DNA from: Betaproteobacteria bacterium
GTDB taxonomy: Bacteria; Pseudomonadota; Gammaproteobacteria; Burkholderiales; Burkholderiaceae_C
Assembly: GCA_947453725.1 (NCBI GenBank)
Contig: CANGHH010000008.1
Coordinates: 1-64,000, forward strand
Reading direction: 5' to 3'
DNA: 64,000 nucleotides
Shown: piece by piece, positions 54,448-62,923 of the stretch
How the letters are laid out: every line of letters starts with the position of its first letter
Numbering within the stretch: position 1 is the stretch's first letter
Made by a program: the position numbers and the translations under genes
Notes under the pieces: generated by a model
Told to the model about the DNA's origin: nothing
Databases searched by the model: none
Seen by the model: the letters and a program-made list of their open reading frames with translations, nothing else

Positions 54448-55374
54448 ATGCGAATTTCCACGGCTTCGGCCTTTGACAGCACGGTGGCCAACCTGCAGCG
54501 CCGCCAGGTGGCGCTCAGCGAAGCGCAGATCCAGCTGACCAGCGGCAAACGCGTGCTGCGCCCCAGCGACGACCCGGCCGCTGCGGCCCAGGTCGAGCGT
54601 GCGCTGGCCGCCGCCACGCGCAGCGAAGGCCAGCAGCGGGCCCTGGACGCGGCGCGCAATTCGATGGCGCTGAGCGAAGGCGCGCTCGGCGAGGCCGGCG
54701 GCATCCTGCAGCAGGCGCGCGAACTGATGGTCTCGGGCGGCAATGGCACCTACACCGACGCCCAACGCAAGACCGTCGCCGACCAACTGCGCAGCCTGCG
54801 CAACGACCTGCTGGCCGTGGCCAACCGCAGCGACGGCAGCGGGCGCTACCTCTTCGGCGGCCAGGGCAGTGACGGCCAACCGATGCTGGATGCGCCCGGC
54901 GGCGTCACCTACGCTGGCACCTCGGGCGGCATGCAGGCGGCCACTGGTGAGGCCATGCCACTGTCGCTGGACGGCCGCGCGGTGTGGTTGCAGGCGCCCG
55001 ACCCGGCCCACCCCGGTGCCCATGTGTCGGTGTTCGACGCGCTGGATCAGGCTGTCACCGAATTGGGTACCCCGGGACGCACGGCGGCCCAGTCGGCGGC
55101 GACGGTTTCCAGCGGTCTGGCGGGCATCGATGCCTCGATGGCCAACCTGTCGAGCTGGCGTTCGGCGGCGGGGGAAGCCTTGAACCGTGCCGACACCATC
55201 GGATCGCGTTTGTCGCAGGCCAAGCTCGACGCGCAAAGCCAGCGCTCGTCCGCCGAAGACCTCGACATGGTGGCCGCCGTGTCCGACGTCCAGGCCAAAC
55301 AGACCGGCTACGATGCGGCCCTGAAGACCTATTCGATGGTGCAGCGCCTGTCGCTGTTCGACTACATCAAGTAG
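54448..55374 (+). CDS. flgL: Flagellar hook-associated protein FlgL
   Basis: The 308-residue second junction protein has a flagellin-like N-terminal helix (MRISTASAFDSTVANLQRRQ) with SGKRVLRPSDDPAAAAQ and a C-terminal flagellin-like helix with KLDAQSQRSSAEDLD. It is last of the flg run. Confidence 0.96.
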   Translation: MRISTASAFDSTVANLQRRQVALSEAQIQLTSGKRVLRPSDDPAAAAQVERALAAATRSEGQQRALDAARNSMALSEGALGEAGGILQQARELMVSGGNGTYTDAQRKTVADQLRSLRNDLLAVANRSDGSGRYLFGGQGSDGQPMLDAPGGVTYAGTSGGMQAATGEAMPLSLDGRAVWLQAPDPAHPGAHVSVFDALDQAVTELGTPGRTAAQSAATVSSGLAGIDASMANLSSWRSAAGEALNRADTIGSRLSQAKLDAQSQRSSAEDLDMVAAVSDVQAKQTGYDAALKTYSMVQRLSLFDYIK

Positions 55375-55446
55375 CCGGTCCGTCCAGCGGCTGTGGCGCT
55401 GGCTGCGCTCCACCCCGAACCCGAGGCCGACACCGTGGCCGACCGT

Positions 55447-56670
55447 ATGCAAGACCATCCCGTGCTGGGCCAGGTGGCCCTGGGCTACAGCCCGATGATC
55501 GACCCGCAGCGGGCCGTGGTGGCCTTGCGCCTGACCGTCTTCCCCGAGCGTCCCGACGCCGCCCCCGACGCCGCCGCCCTGTTGCGGGCCCTTGCCGATG
55601 TCTGGCCCCCGGTGGCAAGGCCGGCGGGCACACCGGCGCCACGGCCCCGGGTGTCGCTGAACCTGGCCGGCGAAGCCCTGCTGCGGGCCGTGATGGCCGC
55701 CGCCCCCGGCCCGCAATGGATGATCGAAGTGCCGGCCTTCATGGCCGGTGATCCCGCCAACACGGCGGCCTTGCAGCAGTTGCACGCCGCCGGCACCGGC
55801 CTGCTGATCAAGGGTCGGCCGCTGGCGCCCTTGCAGCCCGGGCTGCTGGCCTTGTTCAAGCACTGCATCCTGGAGCCGGGCGAGGACCGGCGCGACATCG
55901 CCCCGCTGGCCGACCCCGCCGGCCGCAGCATCACCCCGGTGCAGGCCGGTGCCTGCACAGCGGCCGCCATCGATGCGGCTTTCCAGCACGGGGCCGCCGC
56001 CGTGCTGGGCTGGCCCTGGGAAGACGAGACGCCGGCCGCTGCGGGCCGATCCAGCCTGCCCAGCGATATCCGCACGGTGATGGACCTGATCAGCGGTGTC
56101 GACCGCGAAGACCCCGTCGGCCAGCTCGAACCGGTGCTGCGCCGCGACCCGGCGCTGGCCTTCCGGCTGATGCGCTACCTGAACTCGCCCGCCTTCGGCC
56201 TGCCCGTCGAGGTGAACTCGCTGGGCCATGCCCTGATGCTGCTGGGCTACCAGCGCCTCAAGCGCTGGCTGGCCCTGCTGCTGGTGTCCTCGGCCAAGGG
56301 GCCCAACAGCAAGGTGCTGATCTGCGCGGCGGTGCGCCGCGGCCTGCTGATGGAGGAACTGGGCCGTGACCCCGATGACGCCGAGCGGCGCGGCGAGATG
56401 TTCATCTGCGGCGTGTTCTCGCTGCTGCCCCGCCTGCTGCGGCAGCCAATGGCCGATCTGCTGCGCAGCGTGCCGGTGCCCGAGCGCGTGCAGCAGGCCC
56501 TGCGCGGTGATGGCGGGCCCTACGGCGCCTACCTCGACCTGGTGCAGGCCATCGAACAGGAAGCCCTGTTCGACATCCGCGAACACAGCGAACGCCTGCT
56601 GCTGGGTCCGGCGACCGTCAACCGGGCCTTGCTCGGCGCGCTGAAGGCAGCCGGCGACATCGAGCCATGA
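55447..56670 (+). CDS. Protein with degenerate EAL-like and HDOD domains
   Basis: The roughly 407-residue protein has an N-terminal part that follows an EAL fold (VSLNLAGEALL, then MIEVPAFM) but lacks the Glu-Ala-Leu signature and catalytic set. A C-terminal HDOD domain (about 205-330) contains LRRDPALAFRLMRYLNSPAF and GLPVEVNSLGHALMLLGYQR. This is the YuxH/CdgJ-like layout, which acts in signalling without c-di-GMP hydrolysis. Start is uncertain (GTG 55393 is possible). Its stop overlaps the kinase start (ATGA), so the two are coupled. Confidence 0.83.
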   Translation: MQDHPVLGQVALGYSPMIDPQRAVVALRLTVFPERPDAAPDAAALLRALADVWPPVARPAGTPAPRPRVSLNLAGEALLRAVMAAAPGPQWMIEVPAFMAGDPANTAALQQLHAAGTGLLIKGRPLAPLQPGLLALFKHCILEPGEDRRDIAPLADPAGRSITPVQAGACTAAAIDAAFQHGAAAVLGWPWEDETPAAAGRSSLPSDIRTVMDLISGVDREDPVGQLEPVLRRDPALAFRLMRYLNSPAFGLPVEVNSLGHALMLLGYQRLKRWLALLLVSSAKGPNSKVLICAAVRRGLLMEELGRDPDDAERRGEMFICGVFSLLPRLLRQPMADLLRSVPVPERVQQALRGDGGPYGAYLDLVQAIEQEALFDIREHSERLLLGPATVNRALLGALKAAGDIEP

Positions 56671-59600
56671 TCCCAGCGCCCCTGCAAGGGCCCTCCGATG
56701 CGGCCTGGCGGGTGCTGCGCGCCCTGCCGACGCCGGCGCTGTTGCAGGACGCGGCCTACCGCATCGTCGATGCCAATCCGGCGGCGGCGCAGCTGCTCGG
56801 ACAGACGGCGCAGGCCCTGGTTGGCCGCGACAGCCTGGACTTTGGCCCTGGCGAGGACCGCGACCTGCAGCTCGCCCAGCGCGTGGGCAACGAACGGGCC
56901 GAACGGCAGGGCCAGCCGCTGCCGCCCGGTCAGCAACGCCTGTTGACCGCCGACGGCCGGCTGCGCTGGTTCAACACCCAGGCGCTGAGCCTGCGTGGTG
57001 CCGCTGGCGCGCGACGCTGGCTGACCCTGTGGCACGAGGTCACCGGCGAGGTGCTGGCGCGTGAACAGGCCCGCAATGCCCACGACGAACTGGCCCAGTG
57101 GTTCGAGCTCAGCGGCCACGGCATGATGGTCTACGACCCGCGCGGCCTGATCGTGCGCTGCAACGCGGCATTCGAAGCGCTGGTCGAACGCGTGCCCGAG
57201 GTGCTCGACGAAGCCTCGCCCGAGTTGCAGGCGCTGCTCGGCTGGCAGGACGGCGCGATGTCGCGCCAACTGCTGCCCGGCGCGCCGGCGCTGGAGCGTC
57301 AGGCCCTGGTGCCGGTCGACGAAGGCCGACGCCGGCGCCTCAGCGCACGGCTGGCCTGTCACACCAACGCCCAGGGCGAGCGCCGGGTGATGGCCGTCGT
57401 GCAGGACCGCAGCACCGAAGACGAACGCGACCTGGCGCAGCTGGAAATGGGCATGGTGATGGACACCGCCAGCATCGGCGTGGCCACCTACGACCCGCTG
57501 CGTGGCTGGCTGGCGCCGCGGGCGAGCGCCAGTGCAGGCGGTGGTGGTGCGGTCGACGGGGGCGCTGCCAAGGCGGCGCCGGCCAAGGTCGGCGGCGCGC
57601 TGCTGGGGATCGGCCGCGAACTGGTCGAGCCGGGTTCGCTGCCCGACTACGAACGCCTGCAGCGCGCGCTGCGCAGTGGCGAACGCACGGAAGTGCGCTA
57701 CGCCGTGCGCCACCCCGAACTGGGCGCGCGCTGGCTGCTGACCCGCGTCGAGCCGGGCGCGTTGGCGGGCGGCCGCATGACGACCTCGGTGGTCACGCTG
57801 GACGTCACCGACCAAGAGCGCGCGCAGCGCCGCAACGAAGAATTGCTGCGCGAACTGACCATCATCCTGGACAGTTCCACCGCCGGCATCGCCTACCTGC
57901 GCGGCCCGGTGTTGGTGCGCTGCAACCAGCGCTTCGAGCGCATGCTGGGCTTCCCAGCCGGTGCTGCCGCCGGGGCTTCGCTGGAAGAAATCTTCGGCCG
58001 CAGCATGGGTGAGTTGCAAGGCGCACCGAATGCCGTCCAGGCCCTGCAGGCCCTGGAAGCCGGCCGGCCTTTCGAGGCCGAGTTGCCGCTGGCCCGCGGT
58101 GAGGGTCCGCCGCAGTGGTATTCGCTGTCGGTGCGCCGCGCCCAGGCCGACGGCCAGCACACCGAAGCCGTCGCCGTGCTGACCGATATCTCGCGGCTGA
58201 AGAAGCAGCAGGCCGAGTTGCAGCAGCTGCTGCGCGACCGCGAGCTGATGTTCAGCCTGTCGGAGGTCGGTATCGTCTACCAGCGCGGGGCGCGCATCGA
58301 ACGGGCCAACCAGGCGATGGCCGACCTGACCGGTTGGGCCAGCACCGAATTGAGCACGCTGGACGCCGCTGCGCTCTACGAGAACGCCCGTGTCTGCGTC
58401 GAGTTCGAGGCCCGCATCGCCCAGGCGCTGCGCGAGCGTCACCGTTTCAGCGGCGAGCGCCGGCTGCGCCGCCGCGACGGCAGCCTGGTCTGGGTCCAGG
58501 TGGCGGTGCGTCCGGTCAAGGGCGACGGCGACGGCGACGACCAGGGCCGCGACGGCGAGGCCGGCGTGATCTGCTCCTTCGTCGACATTGACGAGCGGCG
58601 CAGCGCCCGCGAAAGCCTGGCCTTGCAGGCCGACCGCACGCGGGCGATCCTGAACTCGGTGCTGGTCGGCATCGTCACCGTGTCGGCCGATGGCATTCAG
58701 TGGATGAACCGATCGGCGCGGCGCATGTTCGGCGGTGAGCTGGCCGACTTCGTCGGCGAGTCGCTGAGCATCGTGGCCACGCCCGAAGCCGACCACCCGC
58801 TGCGCCGCACCGACTACCTGAGCCGCCTCGAGGAGGGTCAGGCCGAGACCTTCGAATGTCGGCTGAAGGCGCGCGACGGCCGCGAGTTCTGGGTCGTCGG
58901 CAACGCAGTGCTGACCGGCCACGCCGCCCGCGGCGCCGAACTGACCATCGCGCTGATGGACATCGAGCGCCGCCGCCAGGCCGAGGTCAGCATCGCCCAG
59001 GCCCAGGCCTCGCTGCAACGGGTGATCGAGACCGCGCCGCTGGCGATCGCGCTGTTCGACGCGCGCAGCCTGCGCGTGCAGCAGCTCAACCACACCGCGG
59101 CCAGCCTCTTCGGCCGCCCGCTCGACGCCGTGTTGGGCGCGCTGCTGGAAGAGGCCACCGCCGCGCCGCGCGCCAGGGCCCTGCGCGGCTGGTTGCAGAA
59201 GACCGCCGACAGCGGCCAGGCCGGCCAGCACGAGTGGCGCGACGAGGGCGAAGACCGCGGCGACTTCCGCGGCGAAGACGGCAGTGAAGACGGCAGCGGC
59301 GCGGGCTCGCGCGTCTGGGACTGCCGCATCGCAGCGCTGGACGACGCCAGCGCGCCCGACGCGCAGTTGCTGCTGGTGGCCAGCGACGTGACCGAGCAGC
59401 GCGCCGCCGAGCGCGCCCGCCTGCAGGCCGCGATCGCCCAGCGCGAGGTGCTGGTGCGCGAAGTGCACCACCGCATCAAGAACAACCTGCAGGGCGTGGC
59501 CGGGCTGCTGCAGCAGGGCGTGGCGCGCCACCCAGGCCTGGCCACGGTGCTGTCCGAAGCCGTCAGCCAGGTGCAGGCGATTGCCCAGGTCTACGGCCTG

Positions 59601-60062
59601 CAGGTCGGCGCCAGCGGGCCGCTGGACGTGGCCAGCCTGTTGCAGGCCATAGCCCATTCGGTGCAGCGCACCTTCGGCCGGACCATCACGGTGAACGTCG
59701 AAGGCGAGGTGCCGCACATGCTGCCCGAAGCCGAGTCCATCCCGGTGGCGCTGACGGTCAACGAACTGTTCACCAACGCCATCAAGCACAGCAGCGGCGG
59801 CGAGGTGCGCTGCACGCTGAGCGCCCAGGGGGAGGCGGTGCAGATCCGCATCGCCAGCCGCGCCACGCTGCGCGAGGGTTTCGACCTGAAGCAGGTGCGC
59901 GCCGGTGTCTCCGGTCTCAGCCTGGTGCGCGCCCTGCTGCCGCGCCGCAGCGCCACGATGACGCTGGTGCAGGAGGGCGACGATGTCGTGGCGACCATCG
60001 AGTTGCGCCCGCCTGGCGTGCGCTGGCCCGAGCCTGTCGCAGCGCTGGCTGCCCCGGCCTGA
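56667..60062 (+). CDS. Cytoplasmic sensor histidine kinase with about seven PAS-like modules
   Basis: This 1131-residue kinase has no membrane segment. I count seven PAS-like modules at about residues 15-130, 140-255, 265-385, 390-510, 520-650, 655-770 and 780-910; module 7 carries an acidic insert near residues 855-880. The kinase core has the HisKA_2 motif EVHHRIKNNLQ (His 934-935) and an ATPase domain with NELFTNAIKHS. The G1 glycine motif is degenerate (IASRATLREGF), and the G2 region reads VSGLSLVRALL, so activity is uncertain. It is coupled to the HDOD gene and followed by an ANTAR regulator. Confidence 0.87.
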   Translation: MIPAPLQGPSDAAWRVLRALPTPALLQDAAYRIVDANPAAAQLLGQTAQALVGRDSLDFGPGEDRDLQLAQRVGNERAERQGQPLPPGQQRLLTADGRLRWFNTQALSLRGAAGARRWLTLWHEVTGEVLAREQARNAHDELAQWFELSGHGMMVYDPRGLIVRCNAAFEALVERVPEVLDEASPELQALLGWQDGAMSRQLLPGAPALERQALVPVDEGRRRRLSARLACHTNAQGERRVMAVVQDRSTEDERDLAQLEMGMVMDTASIGVATYDPLRGWLAPRASASAGGGGAVDGGAAKAAPAKVGGALLGIGRELVEPGSLPDYERLQRALRSGERTEVRYAVRHPELGARWLLTRVEPGALAGGRMTTSVVTLDVTDQERAQRRNEELLRELTIILDSSTAGIAYLRGPVLVRCNQRFERMLGFPAGAAAGASLEEIFGRSMGELQGAPNAVQALQALEAGRPFEAELPLARGEGPPQWYSLSVRRAQADGQHTEAVAVLTDISRLKKQQAELQQLLRDRELMFSLSEVGIVYQRGARIERANQAMADLTGWASTELSTLDAAALYENARVCVEFEARIAQALRERHRFSGERRLRRRDGSLVWVQVAVRPVKGDGDGDDQGRDGEAGVICSFVDIDERRSARESLALQADRTRAILNSVLVGIVTVSADGIQWMNRSARRMFGGELADFVGESLSIVATPEADHPLRRTDYLSRLEEGQAETFECRLKARDGREFWVVGNAVLTGHAARGAELTIALMDIERRRQAEVSIAQAQASLQRVIETAPLAIALFDARSLRVQQLNHTAASLFGRPLDAVLGALLEEATAAPRARALRGWLQKTADSGQAGQHEWRDEGEDRGDFRGEDGSEDGSGAGSRVWDCRIAALDDASAPDAQLLLVASDVTEQRAAERARLQAAIAQREVLVREVHHRIKNNLQGVAGLLQQGVARHPGLATVLSEAVSQVQAIAQVYGLQVGASGPLDVASLLQAIAHSVQRTFGRTITVNVEGEVPHMLPEAESIPVALTVNELFTNAIKHSSGGEVRCTLSAQGEAVQIRIASRATLREGFDLKQVRAGVSGLSLVRALLPRRSATMTLVQEGDDVVATIELRPPGVRWPEPVAALAAPA

Positions 60063-60080
60063 TCGGTGACAATCCGGGCC

Positions 60081-60716
60081 ATGAATCCACCGCTCGGCAG
60101 TCAGGGCACGATCCTCGTCGTCGACGACGACCGCCTGGTGCTGGCCACCGTCACCCACGGTCTGGGGCAGGCCGGTTACGAGGTCATCGACGCGGACAAC
60201 GGTGACGACGCCATCCTGCTGGCGCGCGAACACCGGCCCGAGCTGGCCCTGCTCGACATCCGCATGGAAGGCAAGAGCGGTTTCGACGTGGCCGAAACCC
60301 TGCGCGACGCCTACCGCATCCCCTTCATGTTCCTGTCGGCCTTTGCCGACGAAGCCACGCTGGCCAAGGTCGAAGCGCTGGGCGCGCTGGACTACCTGGT
60401 CAAGCCGCTCGATGTCGGGCAGATCCTGCCGCGGCTGGCCGTTGCGCTGGCGCGTGTGCGCGCCGGGCAGCCCGCAGCCAGGGCTCTCGCCGTCGCGCCG
60501 GCTGCGCTGGCCCAGCCGGCGCGGCCGGTGCCCGCCGAGTTGCCGCTCGACCCGGTCGCACTGGCGGTCGGCATGTTGATGCACCGCCATTCGCTGCTTC
60601 GCAGCGCAGCCTGGCAAAGGCTGCAGAGGATGGCCGGCGAGCAGGGCCTGACGCTGCAGGCGCAGGCCGACCGCCTGCTGGACGCCGTCGAAGAGCTGGC
60701 GCGCAGCGGCGCCTGA
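60081..60716 (+). CDS. Receiver-ANTAR response regulator (antiterminator)
   Basis: The 211-residue protein has a receiver domain (Asp pair in LVVDDDRLVL, phosphoacceptor in LALLDIRMEG, Lys in DYLVKPLD). An Ala/Pro-rich linker follows, then a C-terminal ANTAR domain with VALAVGMLMHRHSLLRSAAW. ANTAR proteins bind paired RNA hairpins to stop termination. HisKA_2 kinases often pair with ANTAR regulators (for example EutW-EutV), which fits the gene 19 bases upstream. A GTG at 60066 is an alternative start. Confidence 0.88.
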   Translation: MNPPLGSQGTILVVDDDRLVLATVTHGLGQAGYEVIDADNGDDAILLAREHRPELALLDIRMEGKSGFDVAETLRDAYRIPFMFLSAFADEATLAKVEALGALDYLVKPLDVGQILPRLAVALARVRAGQPAARALAVAPAALAQPARPVPAELPLDPVALAVGMLMHRHSLLRSAAWQRLQRMAGEQGLTLQAQADRLLDAVEELARSGA

Positions 60717-60756
60717 GGCTGACGGGCGCGCCCGGGCCGCCGTCGGCGCGCCGGCT

Positions 60757-62376
60757 TCAGCCCGCCAGCGTGAACGTGAAGGCCGCGCCGCGGCCCGGTT
60801 CAGCCTCGGCCCAGATGTCGCCGCCATGGCGGTTGATGATGCGCCGCACCGAGGCCAGACCGACACCGTGGCCGGGGAAGTCGCTGGCGCTGTGCAGGCG
60901 CTGGAACAGGCCGAACAGGCGATCGGCCGACCGCATGTCGAAGCCCGCGCCGTTGTCGCGCACCACGAAGGCCTGGCCCTTGTCGTGCGGCGCCGTGCGC
61001 AGGCTGATCTGCGCGCGTTCGGCACGGCTGCTGTACTTCCAGGCGTTGCCCAGCAGGTTTTCCAGCACCAGGCGCAGCAGCGTCGGGTCGCCGACCGCCG
61101 TCAGACCCGGTTCGATGTCGACGTCGGCCTCGCGCTCGGGCGCGGCGCGGCGCAGGTCGTCGATGACGAAGGCCGCCAGTTGCGACAGGTTCACCGGCTG
61201 ACGGGCCAGCGGTTGCGAATTCAGCCGCGCCAGCGTCAGCAGCGCATCGATCATCAGGTTCATCCGTGCCGCGGCGCCCAGCACGCGTTCGAGGTGGTCG
61301 TTGCCGACCCGGTCGAGCAGGTGGCCGTAGTCTTCCTTGACGATGCGGGTGAAGCCTTCGACCACGCGGATCGGCGCCCGCAGGTCGTGCGAGGCGGTGA
61401 AGCTGAAATTGTCGCTTTCGCCGGCCTGCGCCGACGGGGCGTCGACTTCGCTGCTGCCGTGCCGGGCCAGCAACAGACCCGACATGGCGGCCGCTTCGGC
61501 GGCCGGGCGCAGACTGCCGCCGACCGGTGCAGCCGGCGAGGCGGGCGCGTCCGGCAGAGCGCCGAAGCGCTCGACATGCCAGCCCGCCGCGACGACCGCC
61601 GCCGGTTGGCCGGCCAGCGCATCGCGCAGCGCCGTGGCGGCTGCAGCCGGCATCTGAACCGCCAGCGCGGCCAGGTCCGTCGGGTCGGATGGGCTGGGCA
61701 GCGCGGGCCACAGGGTGCGTGCGGCGGCATTGGCCTGGGCCACCCGCCAGCTGCCATCGGCAGCCTGCAGCGCCAGCAGCACCGGACCCGAAAAGGCGCG
61801 CAGTAGCGGGGCCAGCGTGGCGGCTTCGGCCGCCAGGGCCGACACCGCGTCCAGCGGCTGCGCGCTGCCCAGGAAGCCGGCGAAGGCGCCGAGGTCGTCG
61901 TGGCAGGGAACGCCGCGCAAGGCCCAGGCCGTCACGCCGTCGAGTGGCGGTAGGCTGGCCAGGCGCAGGCCGCTGAAGGCCTGCATGCCGCGCAGGCGGG
62001 CGGTCAAGGCGGGGTCGCGCGCATCGAACAGGGCGCAGGCGCTGGTTGCGCCGCGACCCGGGCCTTGCCACAGCATGAGCCGATGGCCCGAGTCGGTCTG
62101 CCATTGCCAGCCCTCGACCAGCAGCTGCCAGCTGCGCTGCTGGGCGCGCGCTTCACGCAGGCTGCGCTCGGCTTTGCGCTGCGCACGCAGCGTGCCGAGC
62201 GCAAAGGCCAGCGTTGCAGCGGCGAGCAGCGCGAAGATGACAAAAGCGGAAAAGGCCCAGCCCGGCCAAGCCGCCGCGCTGCCGCTGTCGGCGCAGCCTG
62301 CCAGCGCCAGCCCGCCCAGCCACGCGGCCGGCCGGCCGGCGGTCTTTCGACCTGGCGCCTCGCAGGTTGGTTGCAT
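60757..62376 (-). CDS. Membrane sensor histidine kinase
   Basis: This 539-residue kinase has an N-terminal hydrophobic segment (WAFSAFVIFALLAAATLAFA), a short coiled coil and a PAS-like region. The HisKA domain has SFTASHDLRAPIRVVEGF, and the ATPase domain has LENLLGNAWKYSS, DNGAGFD and GHGVGLASV. All motifs for activity are present. The ATG at 62376 opens directly before the membrane segment. It converges with the ANTAR regulator and diverges from the Hpt gene, which may be its partner. Confidence 0.9.
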   Translation of the reverse strand: MQPTCEAPGRKTAGRPAAWLGGLALAGCADSGSAAAWPGWAFSAFVIFALLAAATLAFALGTLRAQRKAERSLREARAQQRSWQLLVEGWQWQTDSGHRLMLWQGPGRGATSACALFDARDPALTARLRGMQAFSGLRLASLPPLDGVTAWALRGVPCHDDLGAFAGFLGSAQPLDAVSALAAEAATLAPLLRAFSGPVLLALQAADGSWRVAQANAAARTLWPALPSPSDPTDLAALAVQMPAAAATALRDALAGQPAAVVAAGWHVERFGALPDAPASPAAPVGGSLRPAAEAAAMSGLLLARHGSSEVDAPSAQAGESDNFSFTASHDLRAPIRVVEGFTRIVKEDYGHLLDRVGNDHLERVLGAAARMNLMIDALLTLARLNSQPLARQPVNLSQLAAFVIDDLRRAAPEREADVDIEPGLTAVGDPTLLRLVLENLLGNAWKYSSRAERAQISLRTAPHDKGQAFVVRDNGAGFDMRSADRLFGLFQRLHSASDFPGHGVGLASVRRIINRHGGDIWAEAEPGRGAAFTFTLAG

Positions 62377-62505
62377 GGCGATAATTGTACGGACCGCCGC
62401 AGGCGGCCTGAGAATGCAGCCGCCGGGGAGTGGACAGCCATGCCGTCCTCGCAGCGCATGCCGCTTCATGTCCGGTCTTTCGTTCACCTCCTGGTCGATC
62501 CTGTC

Positions 62506-62901
62506 ATGTCTTTCGCGATGAATCCCGAGTTGCCGCCGGGCGGCTCCCGCAGCCCCCAGCTCGACGAGCTGGCGTTGAGCCGCTTGCGTGAGCTGGACCC
62601 CGGTGGCCGGCATGGCGTGCTGCAGCGGGTGCTGACGGCCTTCGAGACCTCGCTGATGCGCCTGCTCGCGCAGCTGGCGGCCGAGCCCGACAGCGGCCAT
62701 GCCGCCGTGGTGTTGTCGGTGGCCCACACCCTGAAGTCGTCATCGGCCAGCGTGGGCGCCTTGCAGCTGTCCAGGACCTGCGCCGAAGTCGAGCGCCGGC
62801 TTCACGACGGGGATGCGGGCGATCTGCAGGCCGACGTCTCGGGCTTGCTGGAGGCCGGCGAGTCAGCCCTGCTGGCGGTTCGGGCTATGCTGCGGGGATG
62901 A
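62506..62901 (+). CDS. Hpt domain phosphotransfer protein
   Basis: The 131-residue helical protein has an Hpt motif VAHTLKSSSASVGALQLS, whose His is the phosphorylation site. It can relay phosphate between a hybrid or sensor kinase and a receiver. The receiver-GGDEF gene begins 22 bases downstream. Start is uncertain: ATG 62506 or 62518; a third in-frame ATG lies near 62440. Confidence 0.85.
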   Translation: MSFAMNPELPPGGSRSPQLDELALSRLRELDPGGRHGVLQRVLTAFETSLMRLLAQLAAEPDSGHAAVVLSVAHTLKSSSASVGALQLSRTCAEVERRLHDGDAGDLQADVSGLLEAGESALLAVRAMLRG

Positions 62902-62923
62902 GCCTGATGTGGCCGCCGCGCCC

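Noticed and set aside
56529..61025. Minus-strand open frame of almost 1500 codons opposite the PAS kinase
   Set aside because: Antisense to a gene with clear PAS, HisKA_2 and ATPase motifs; the product is low-complexity and has no domain features.
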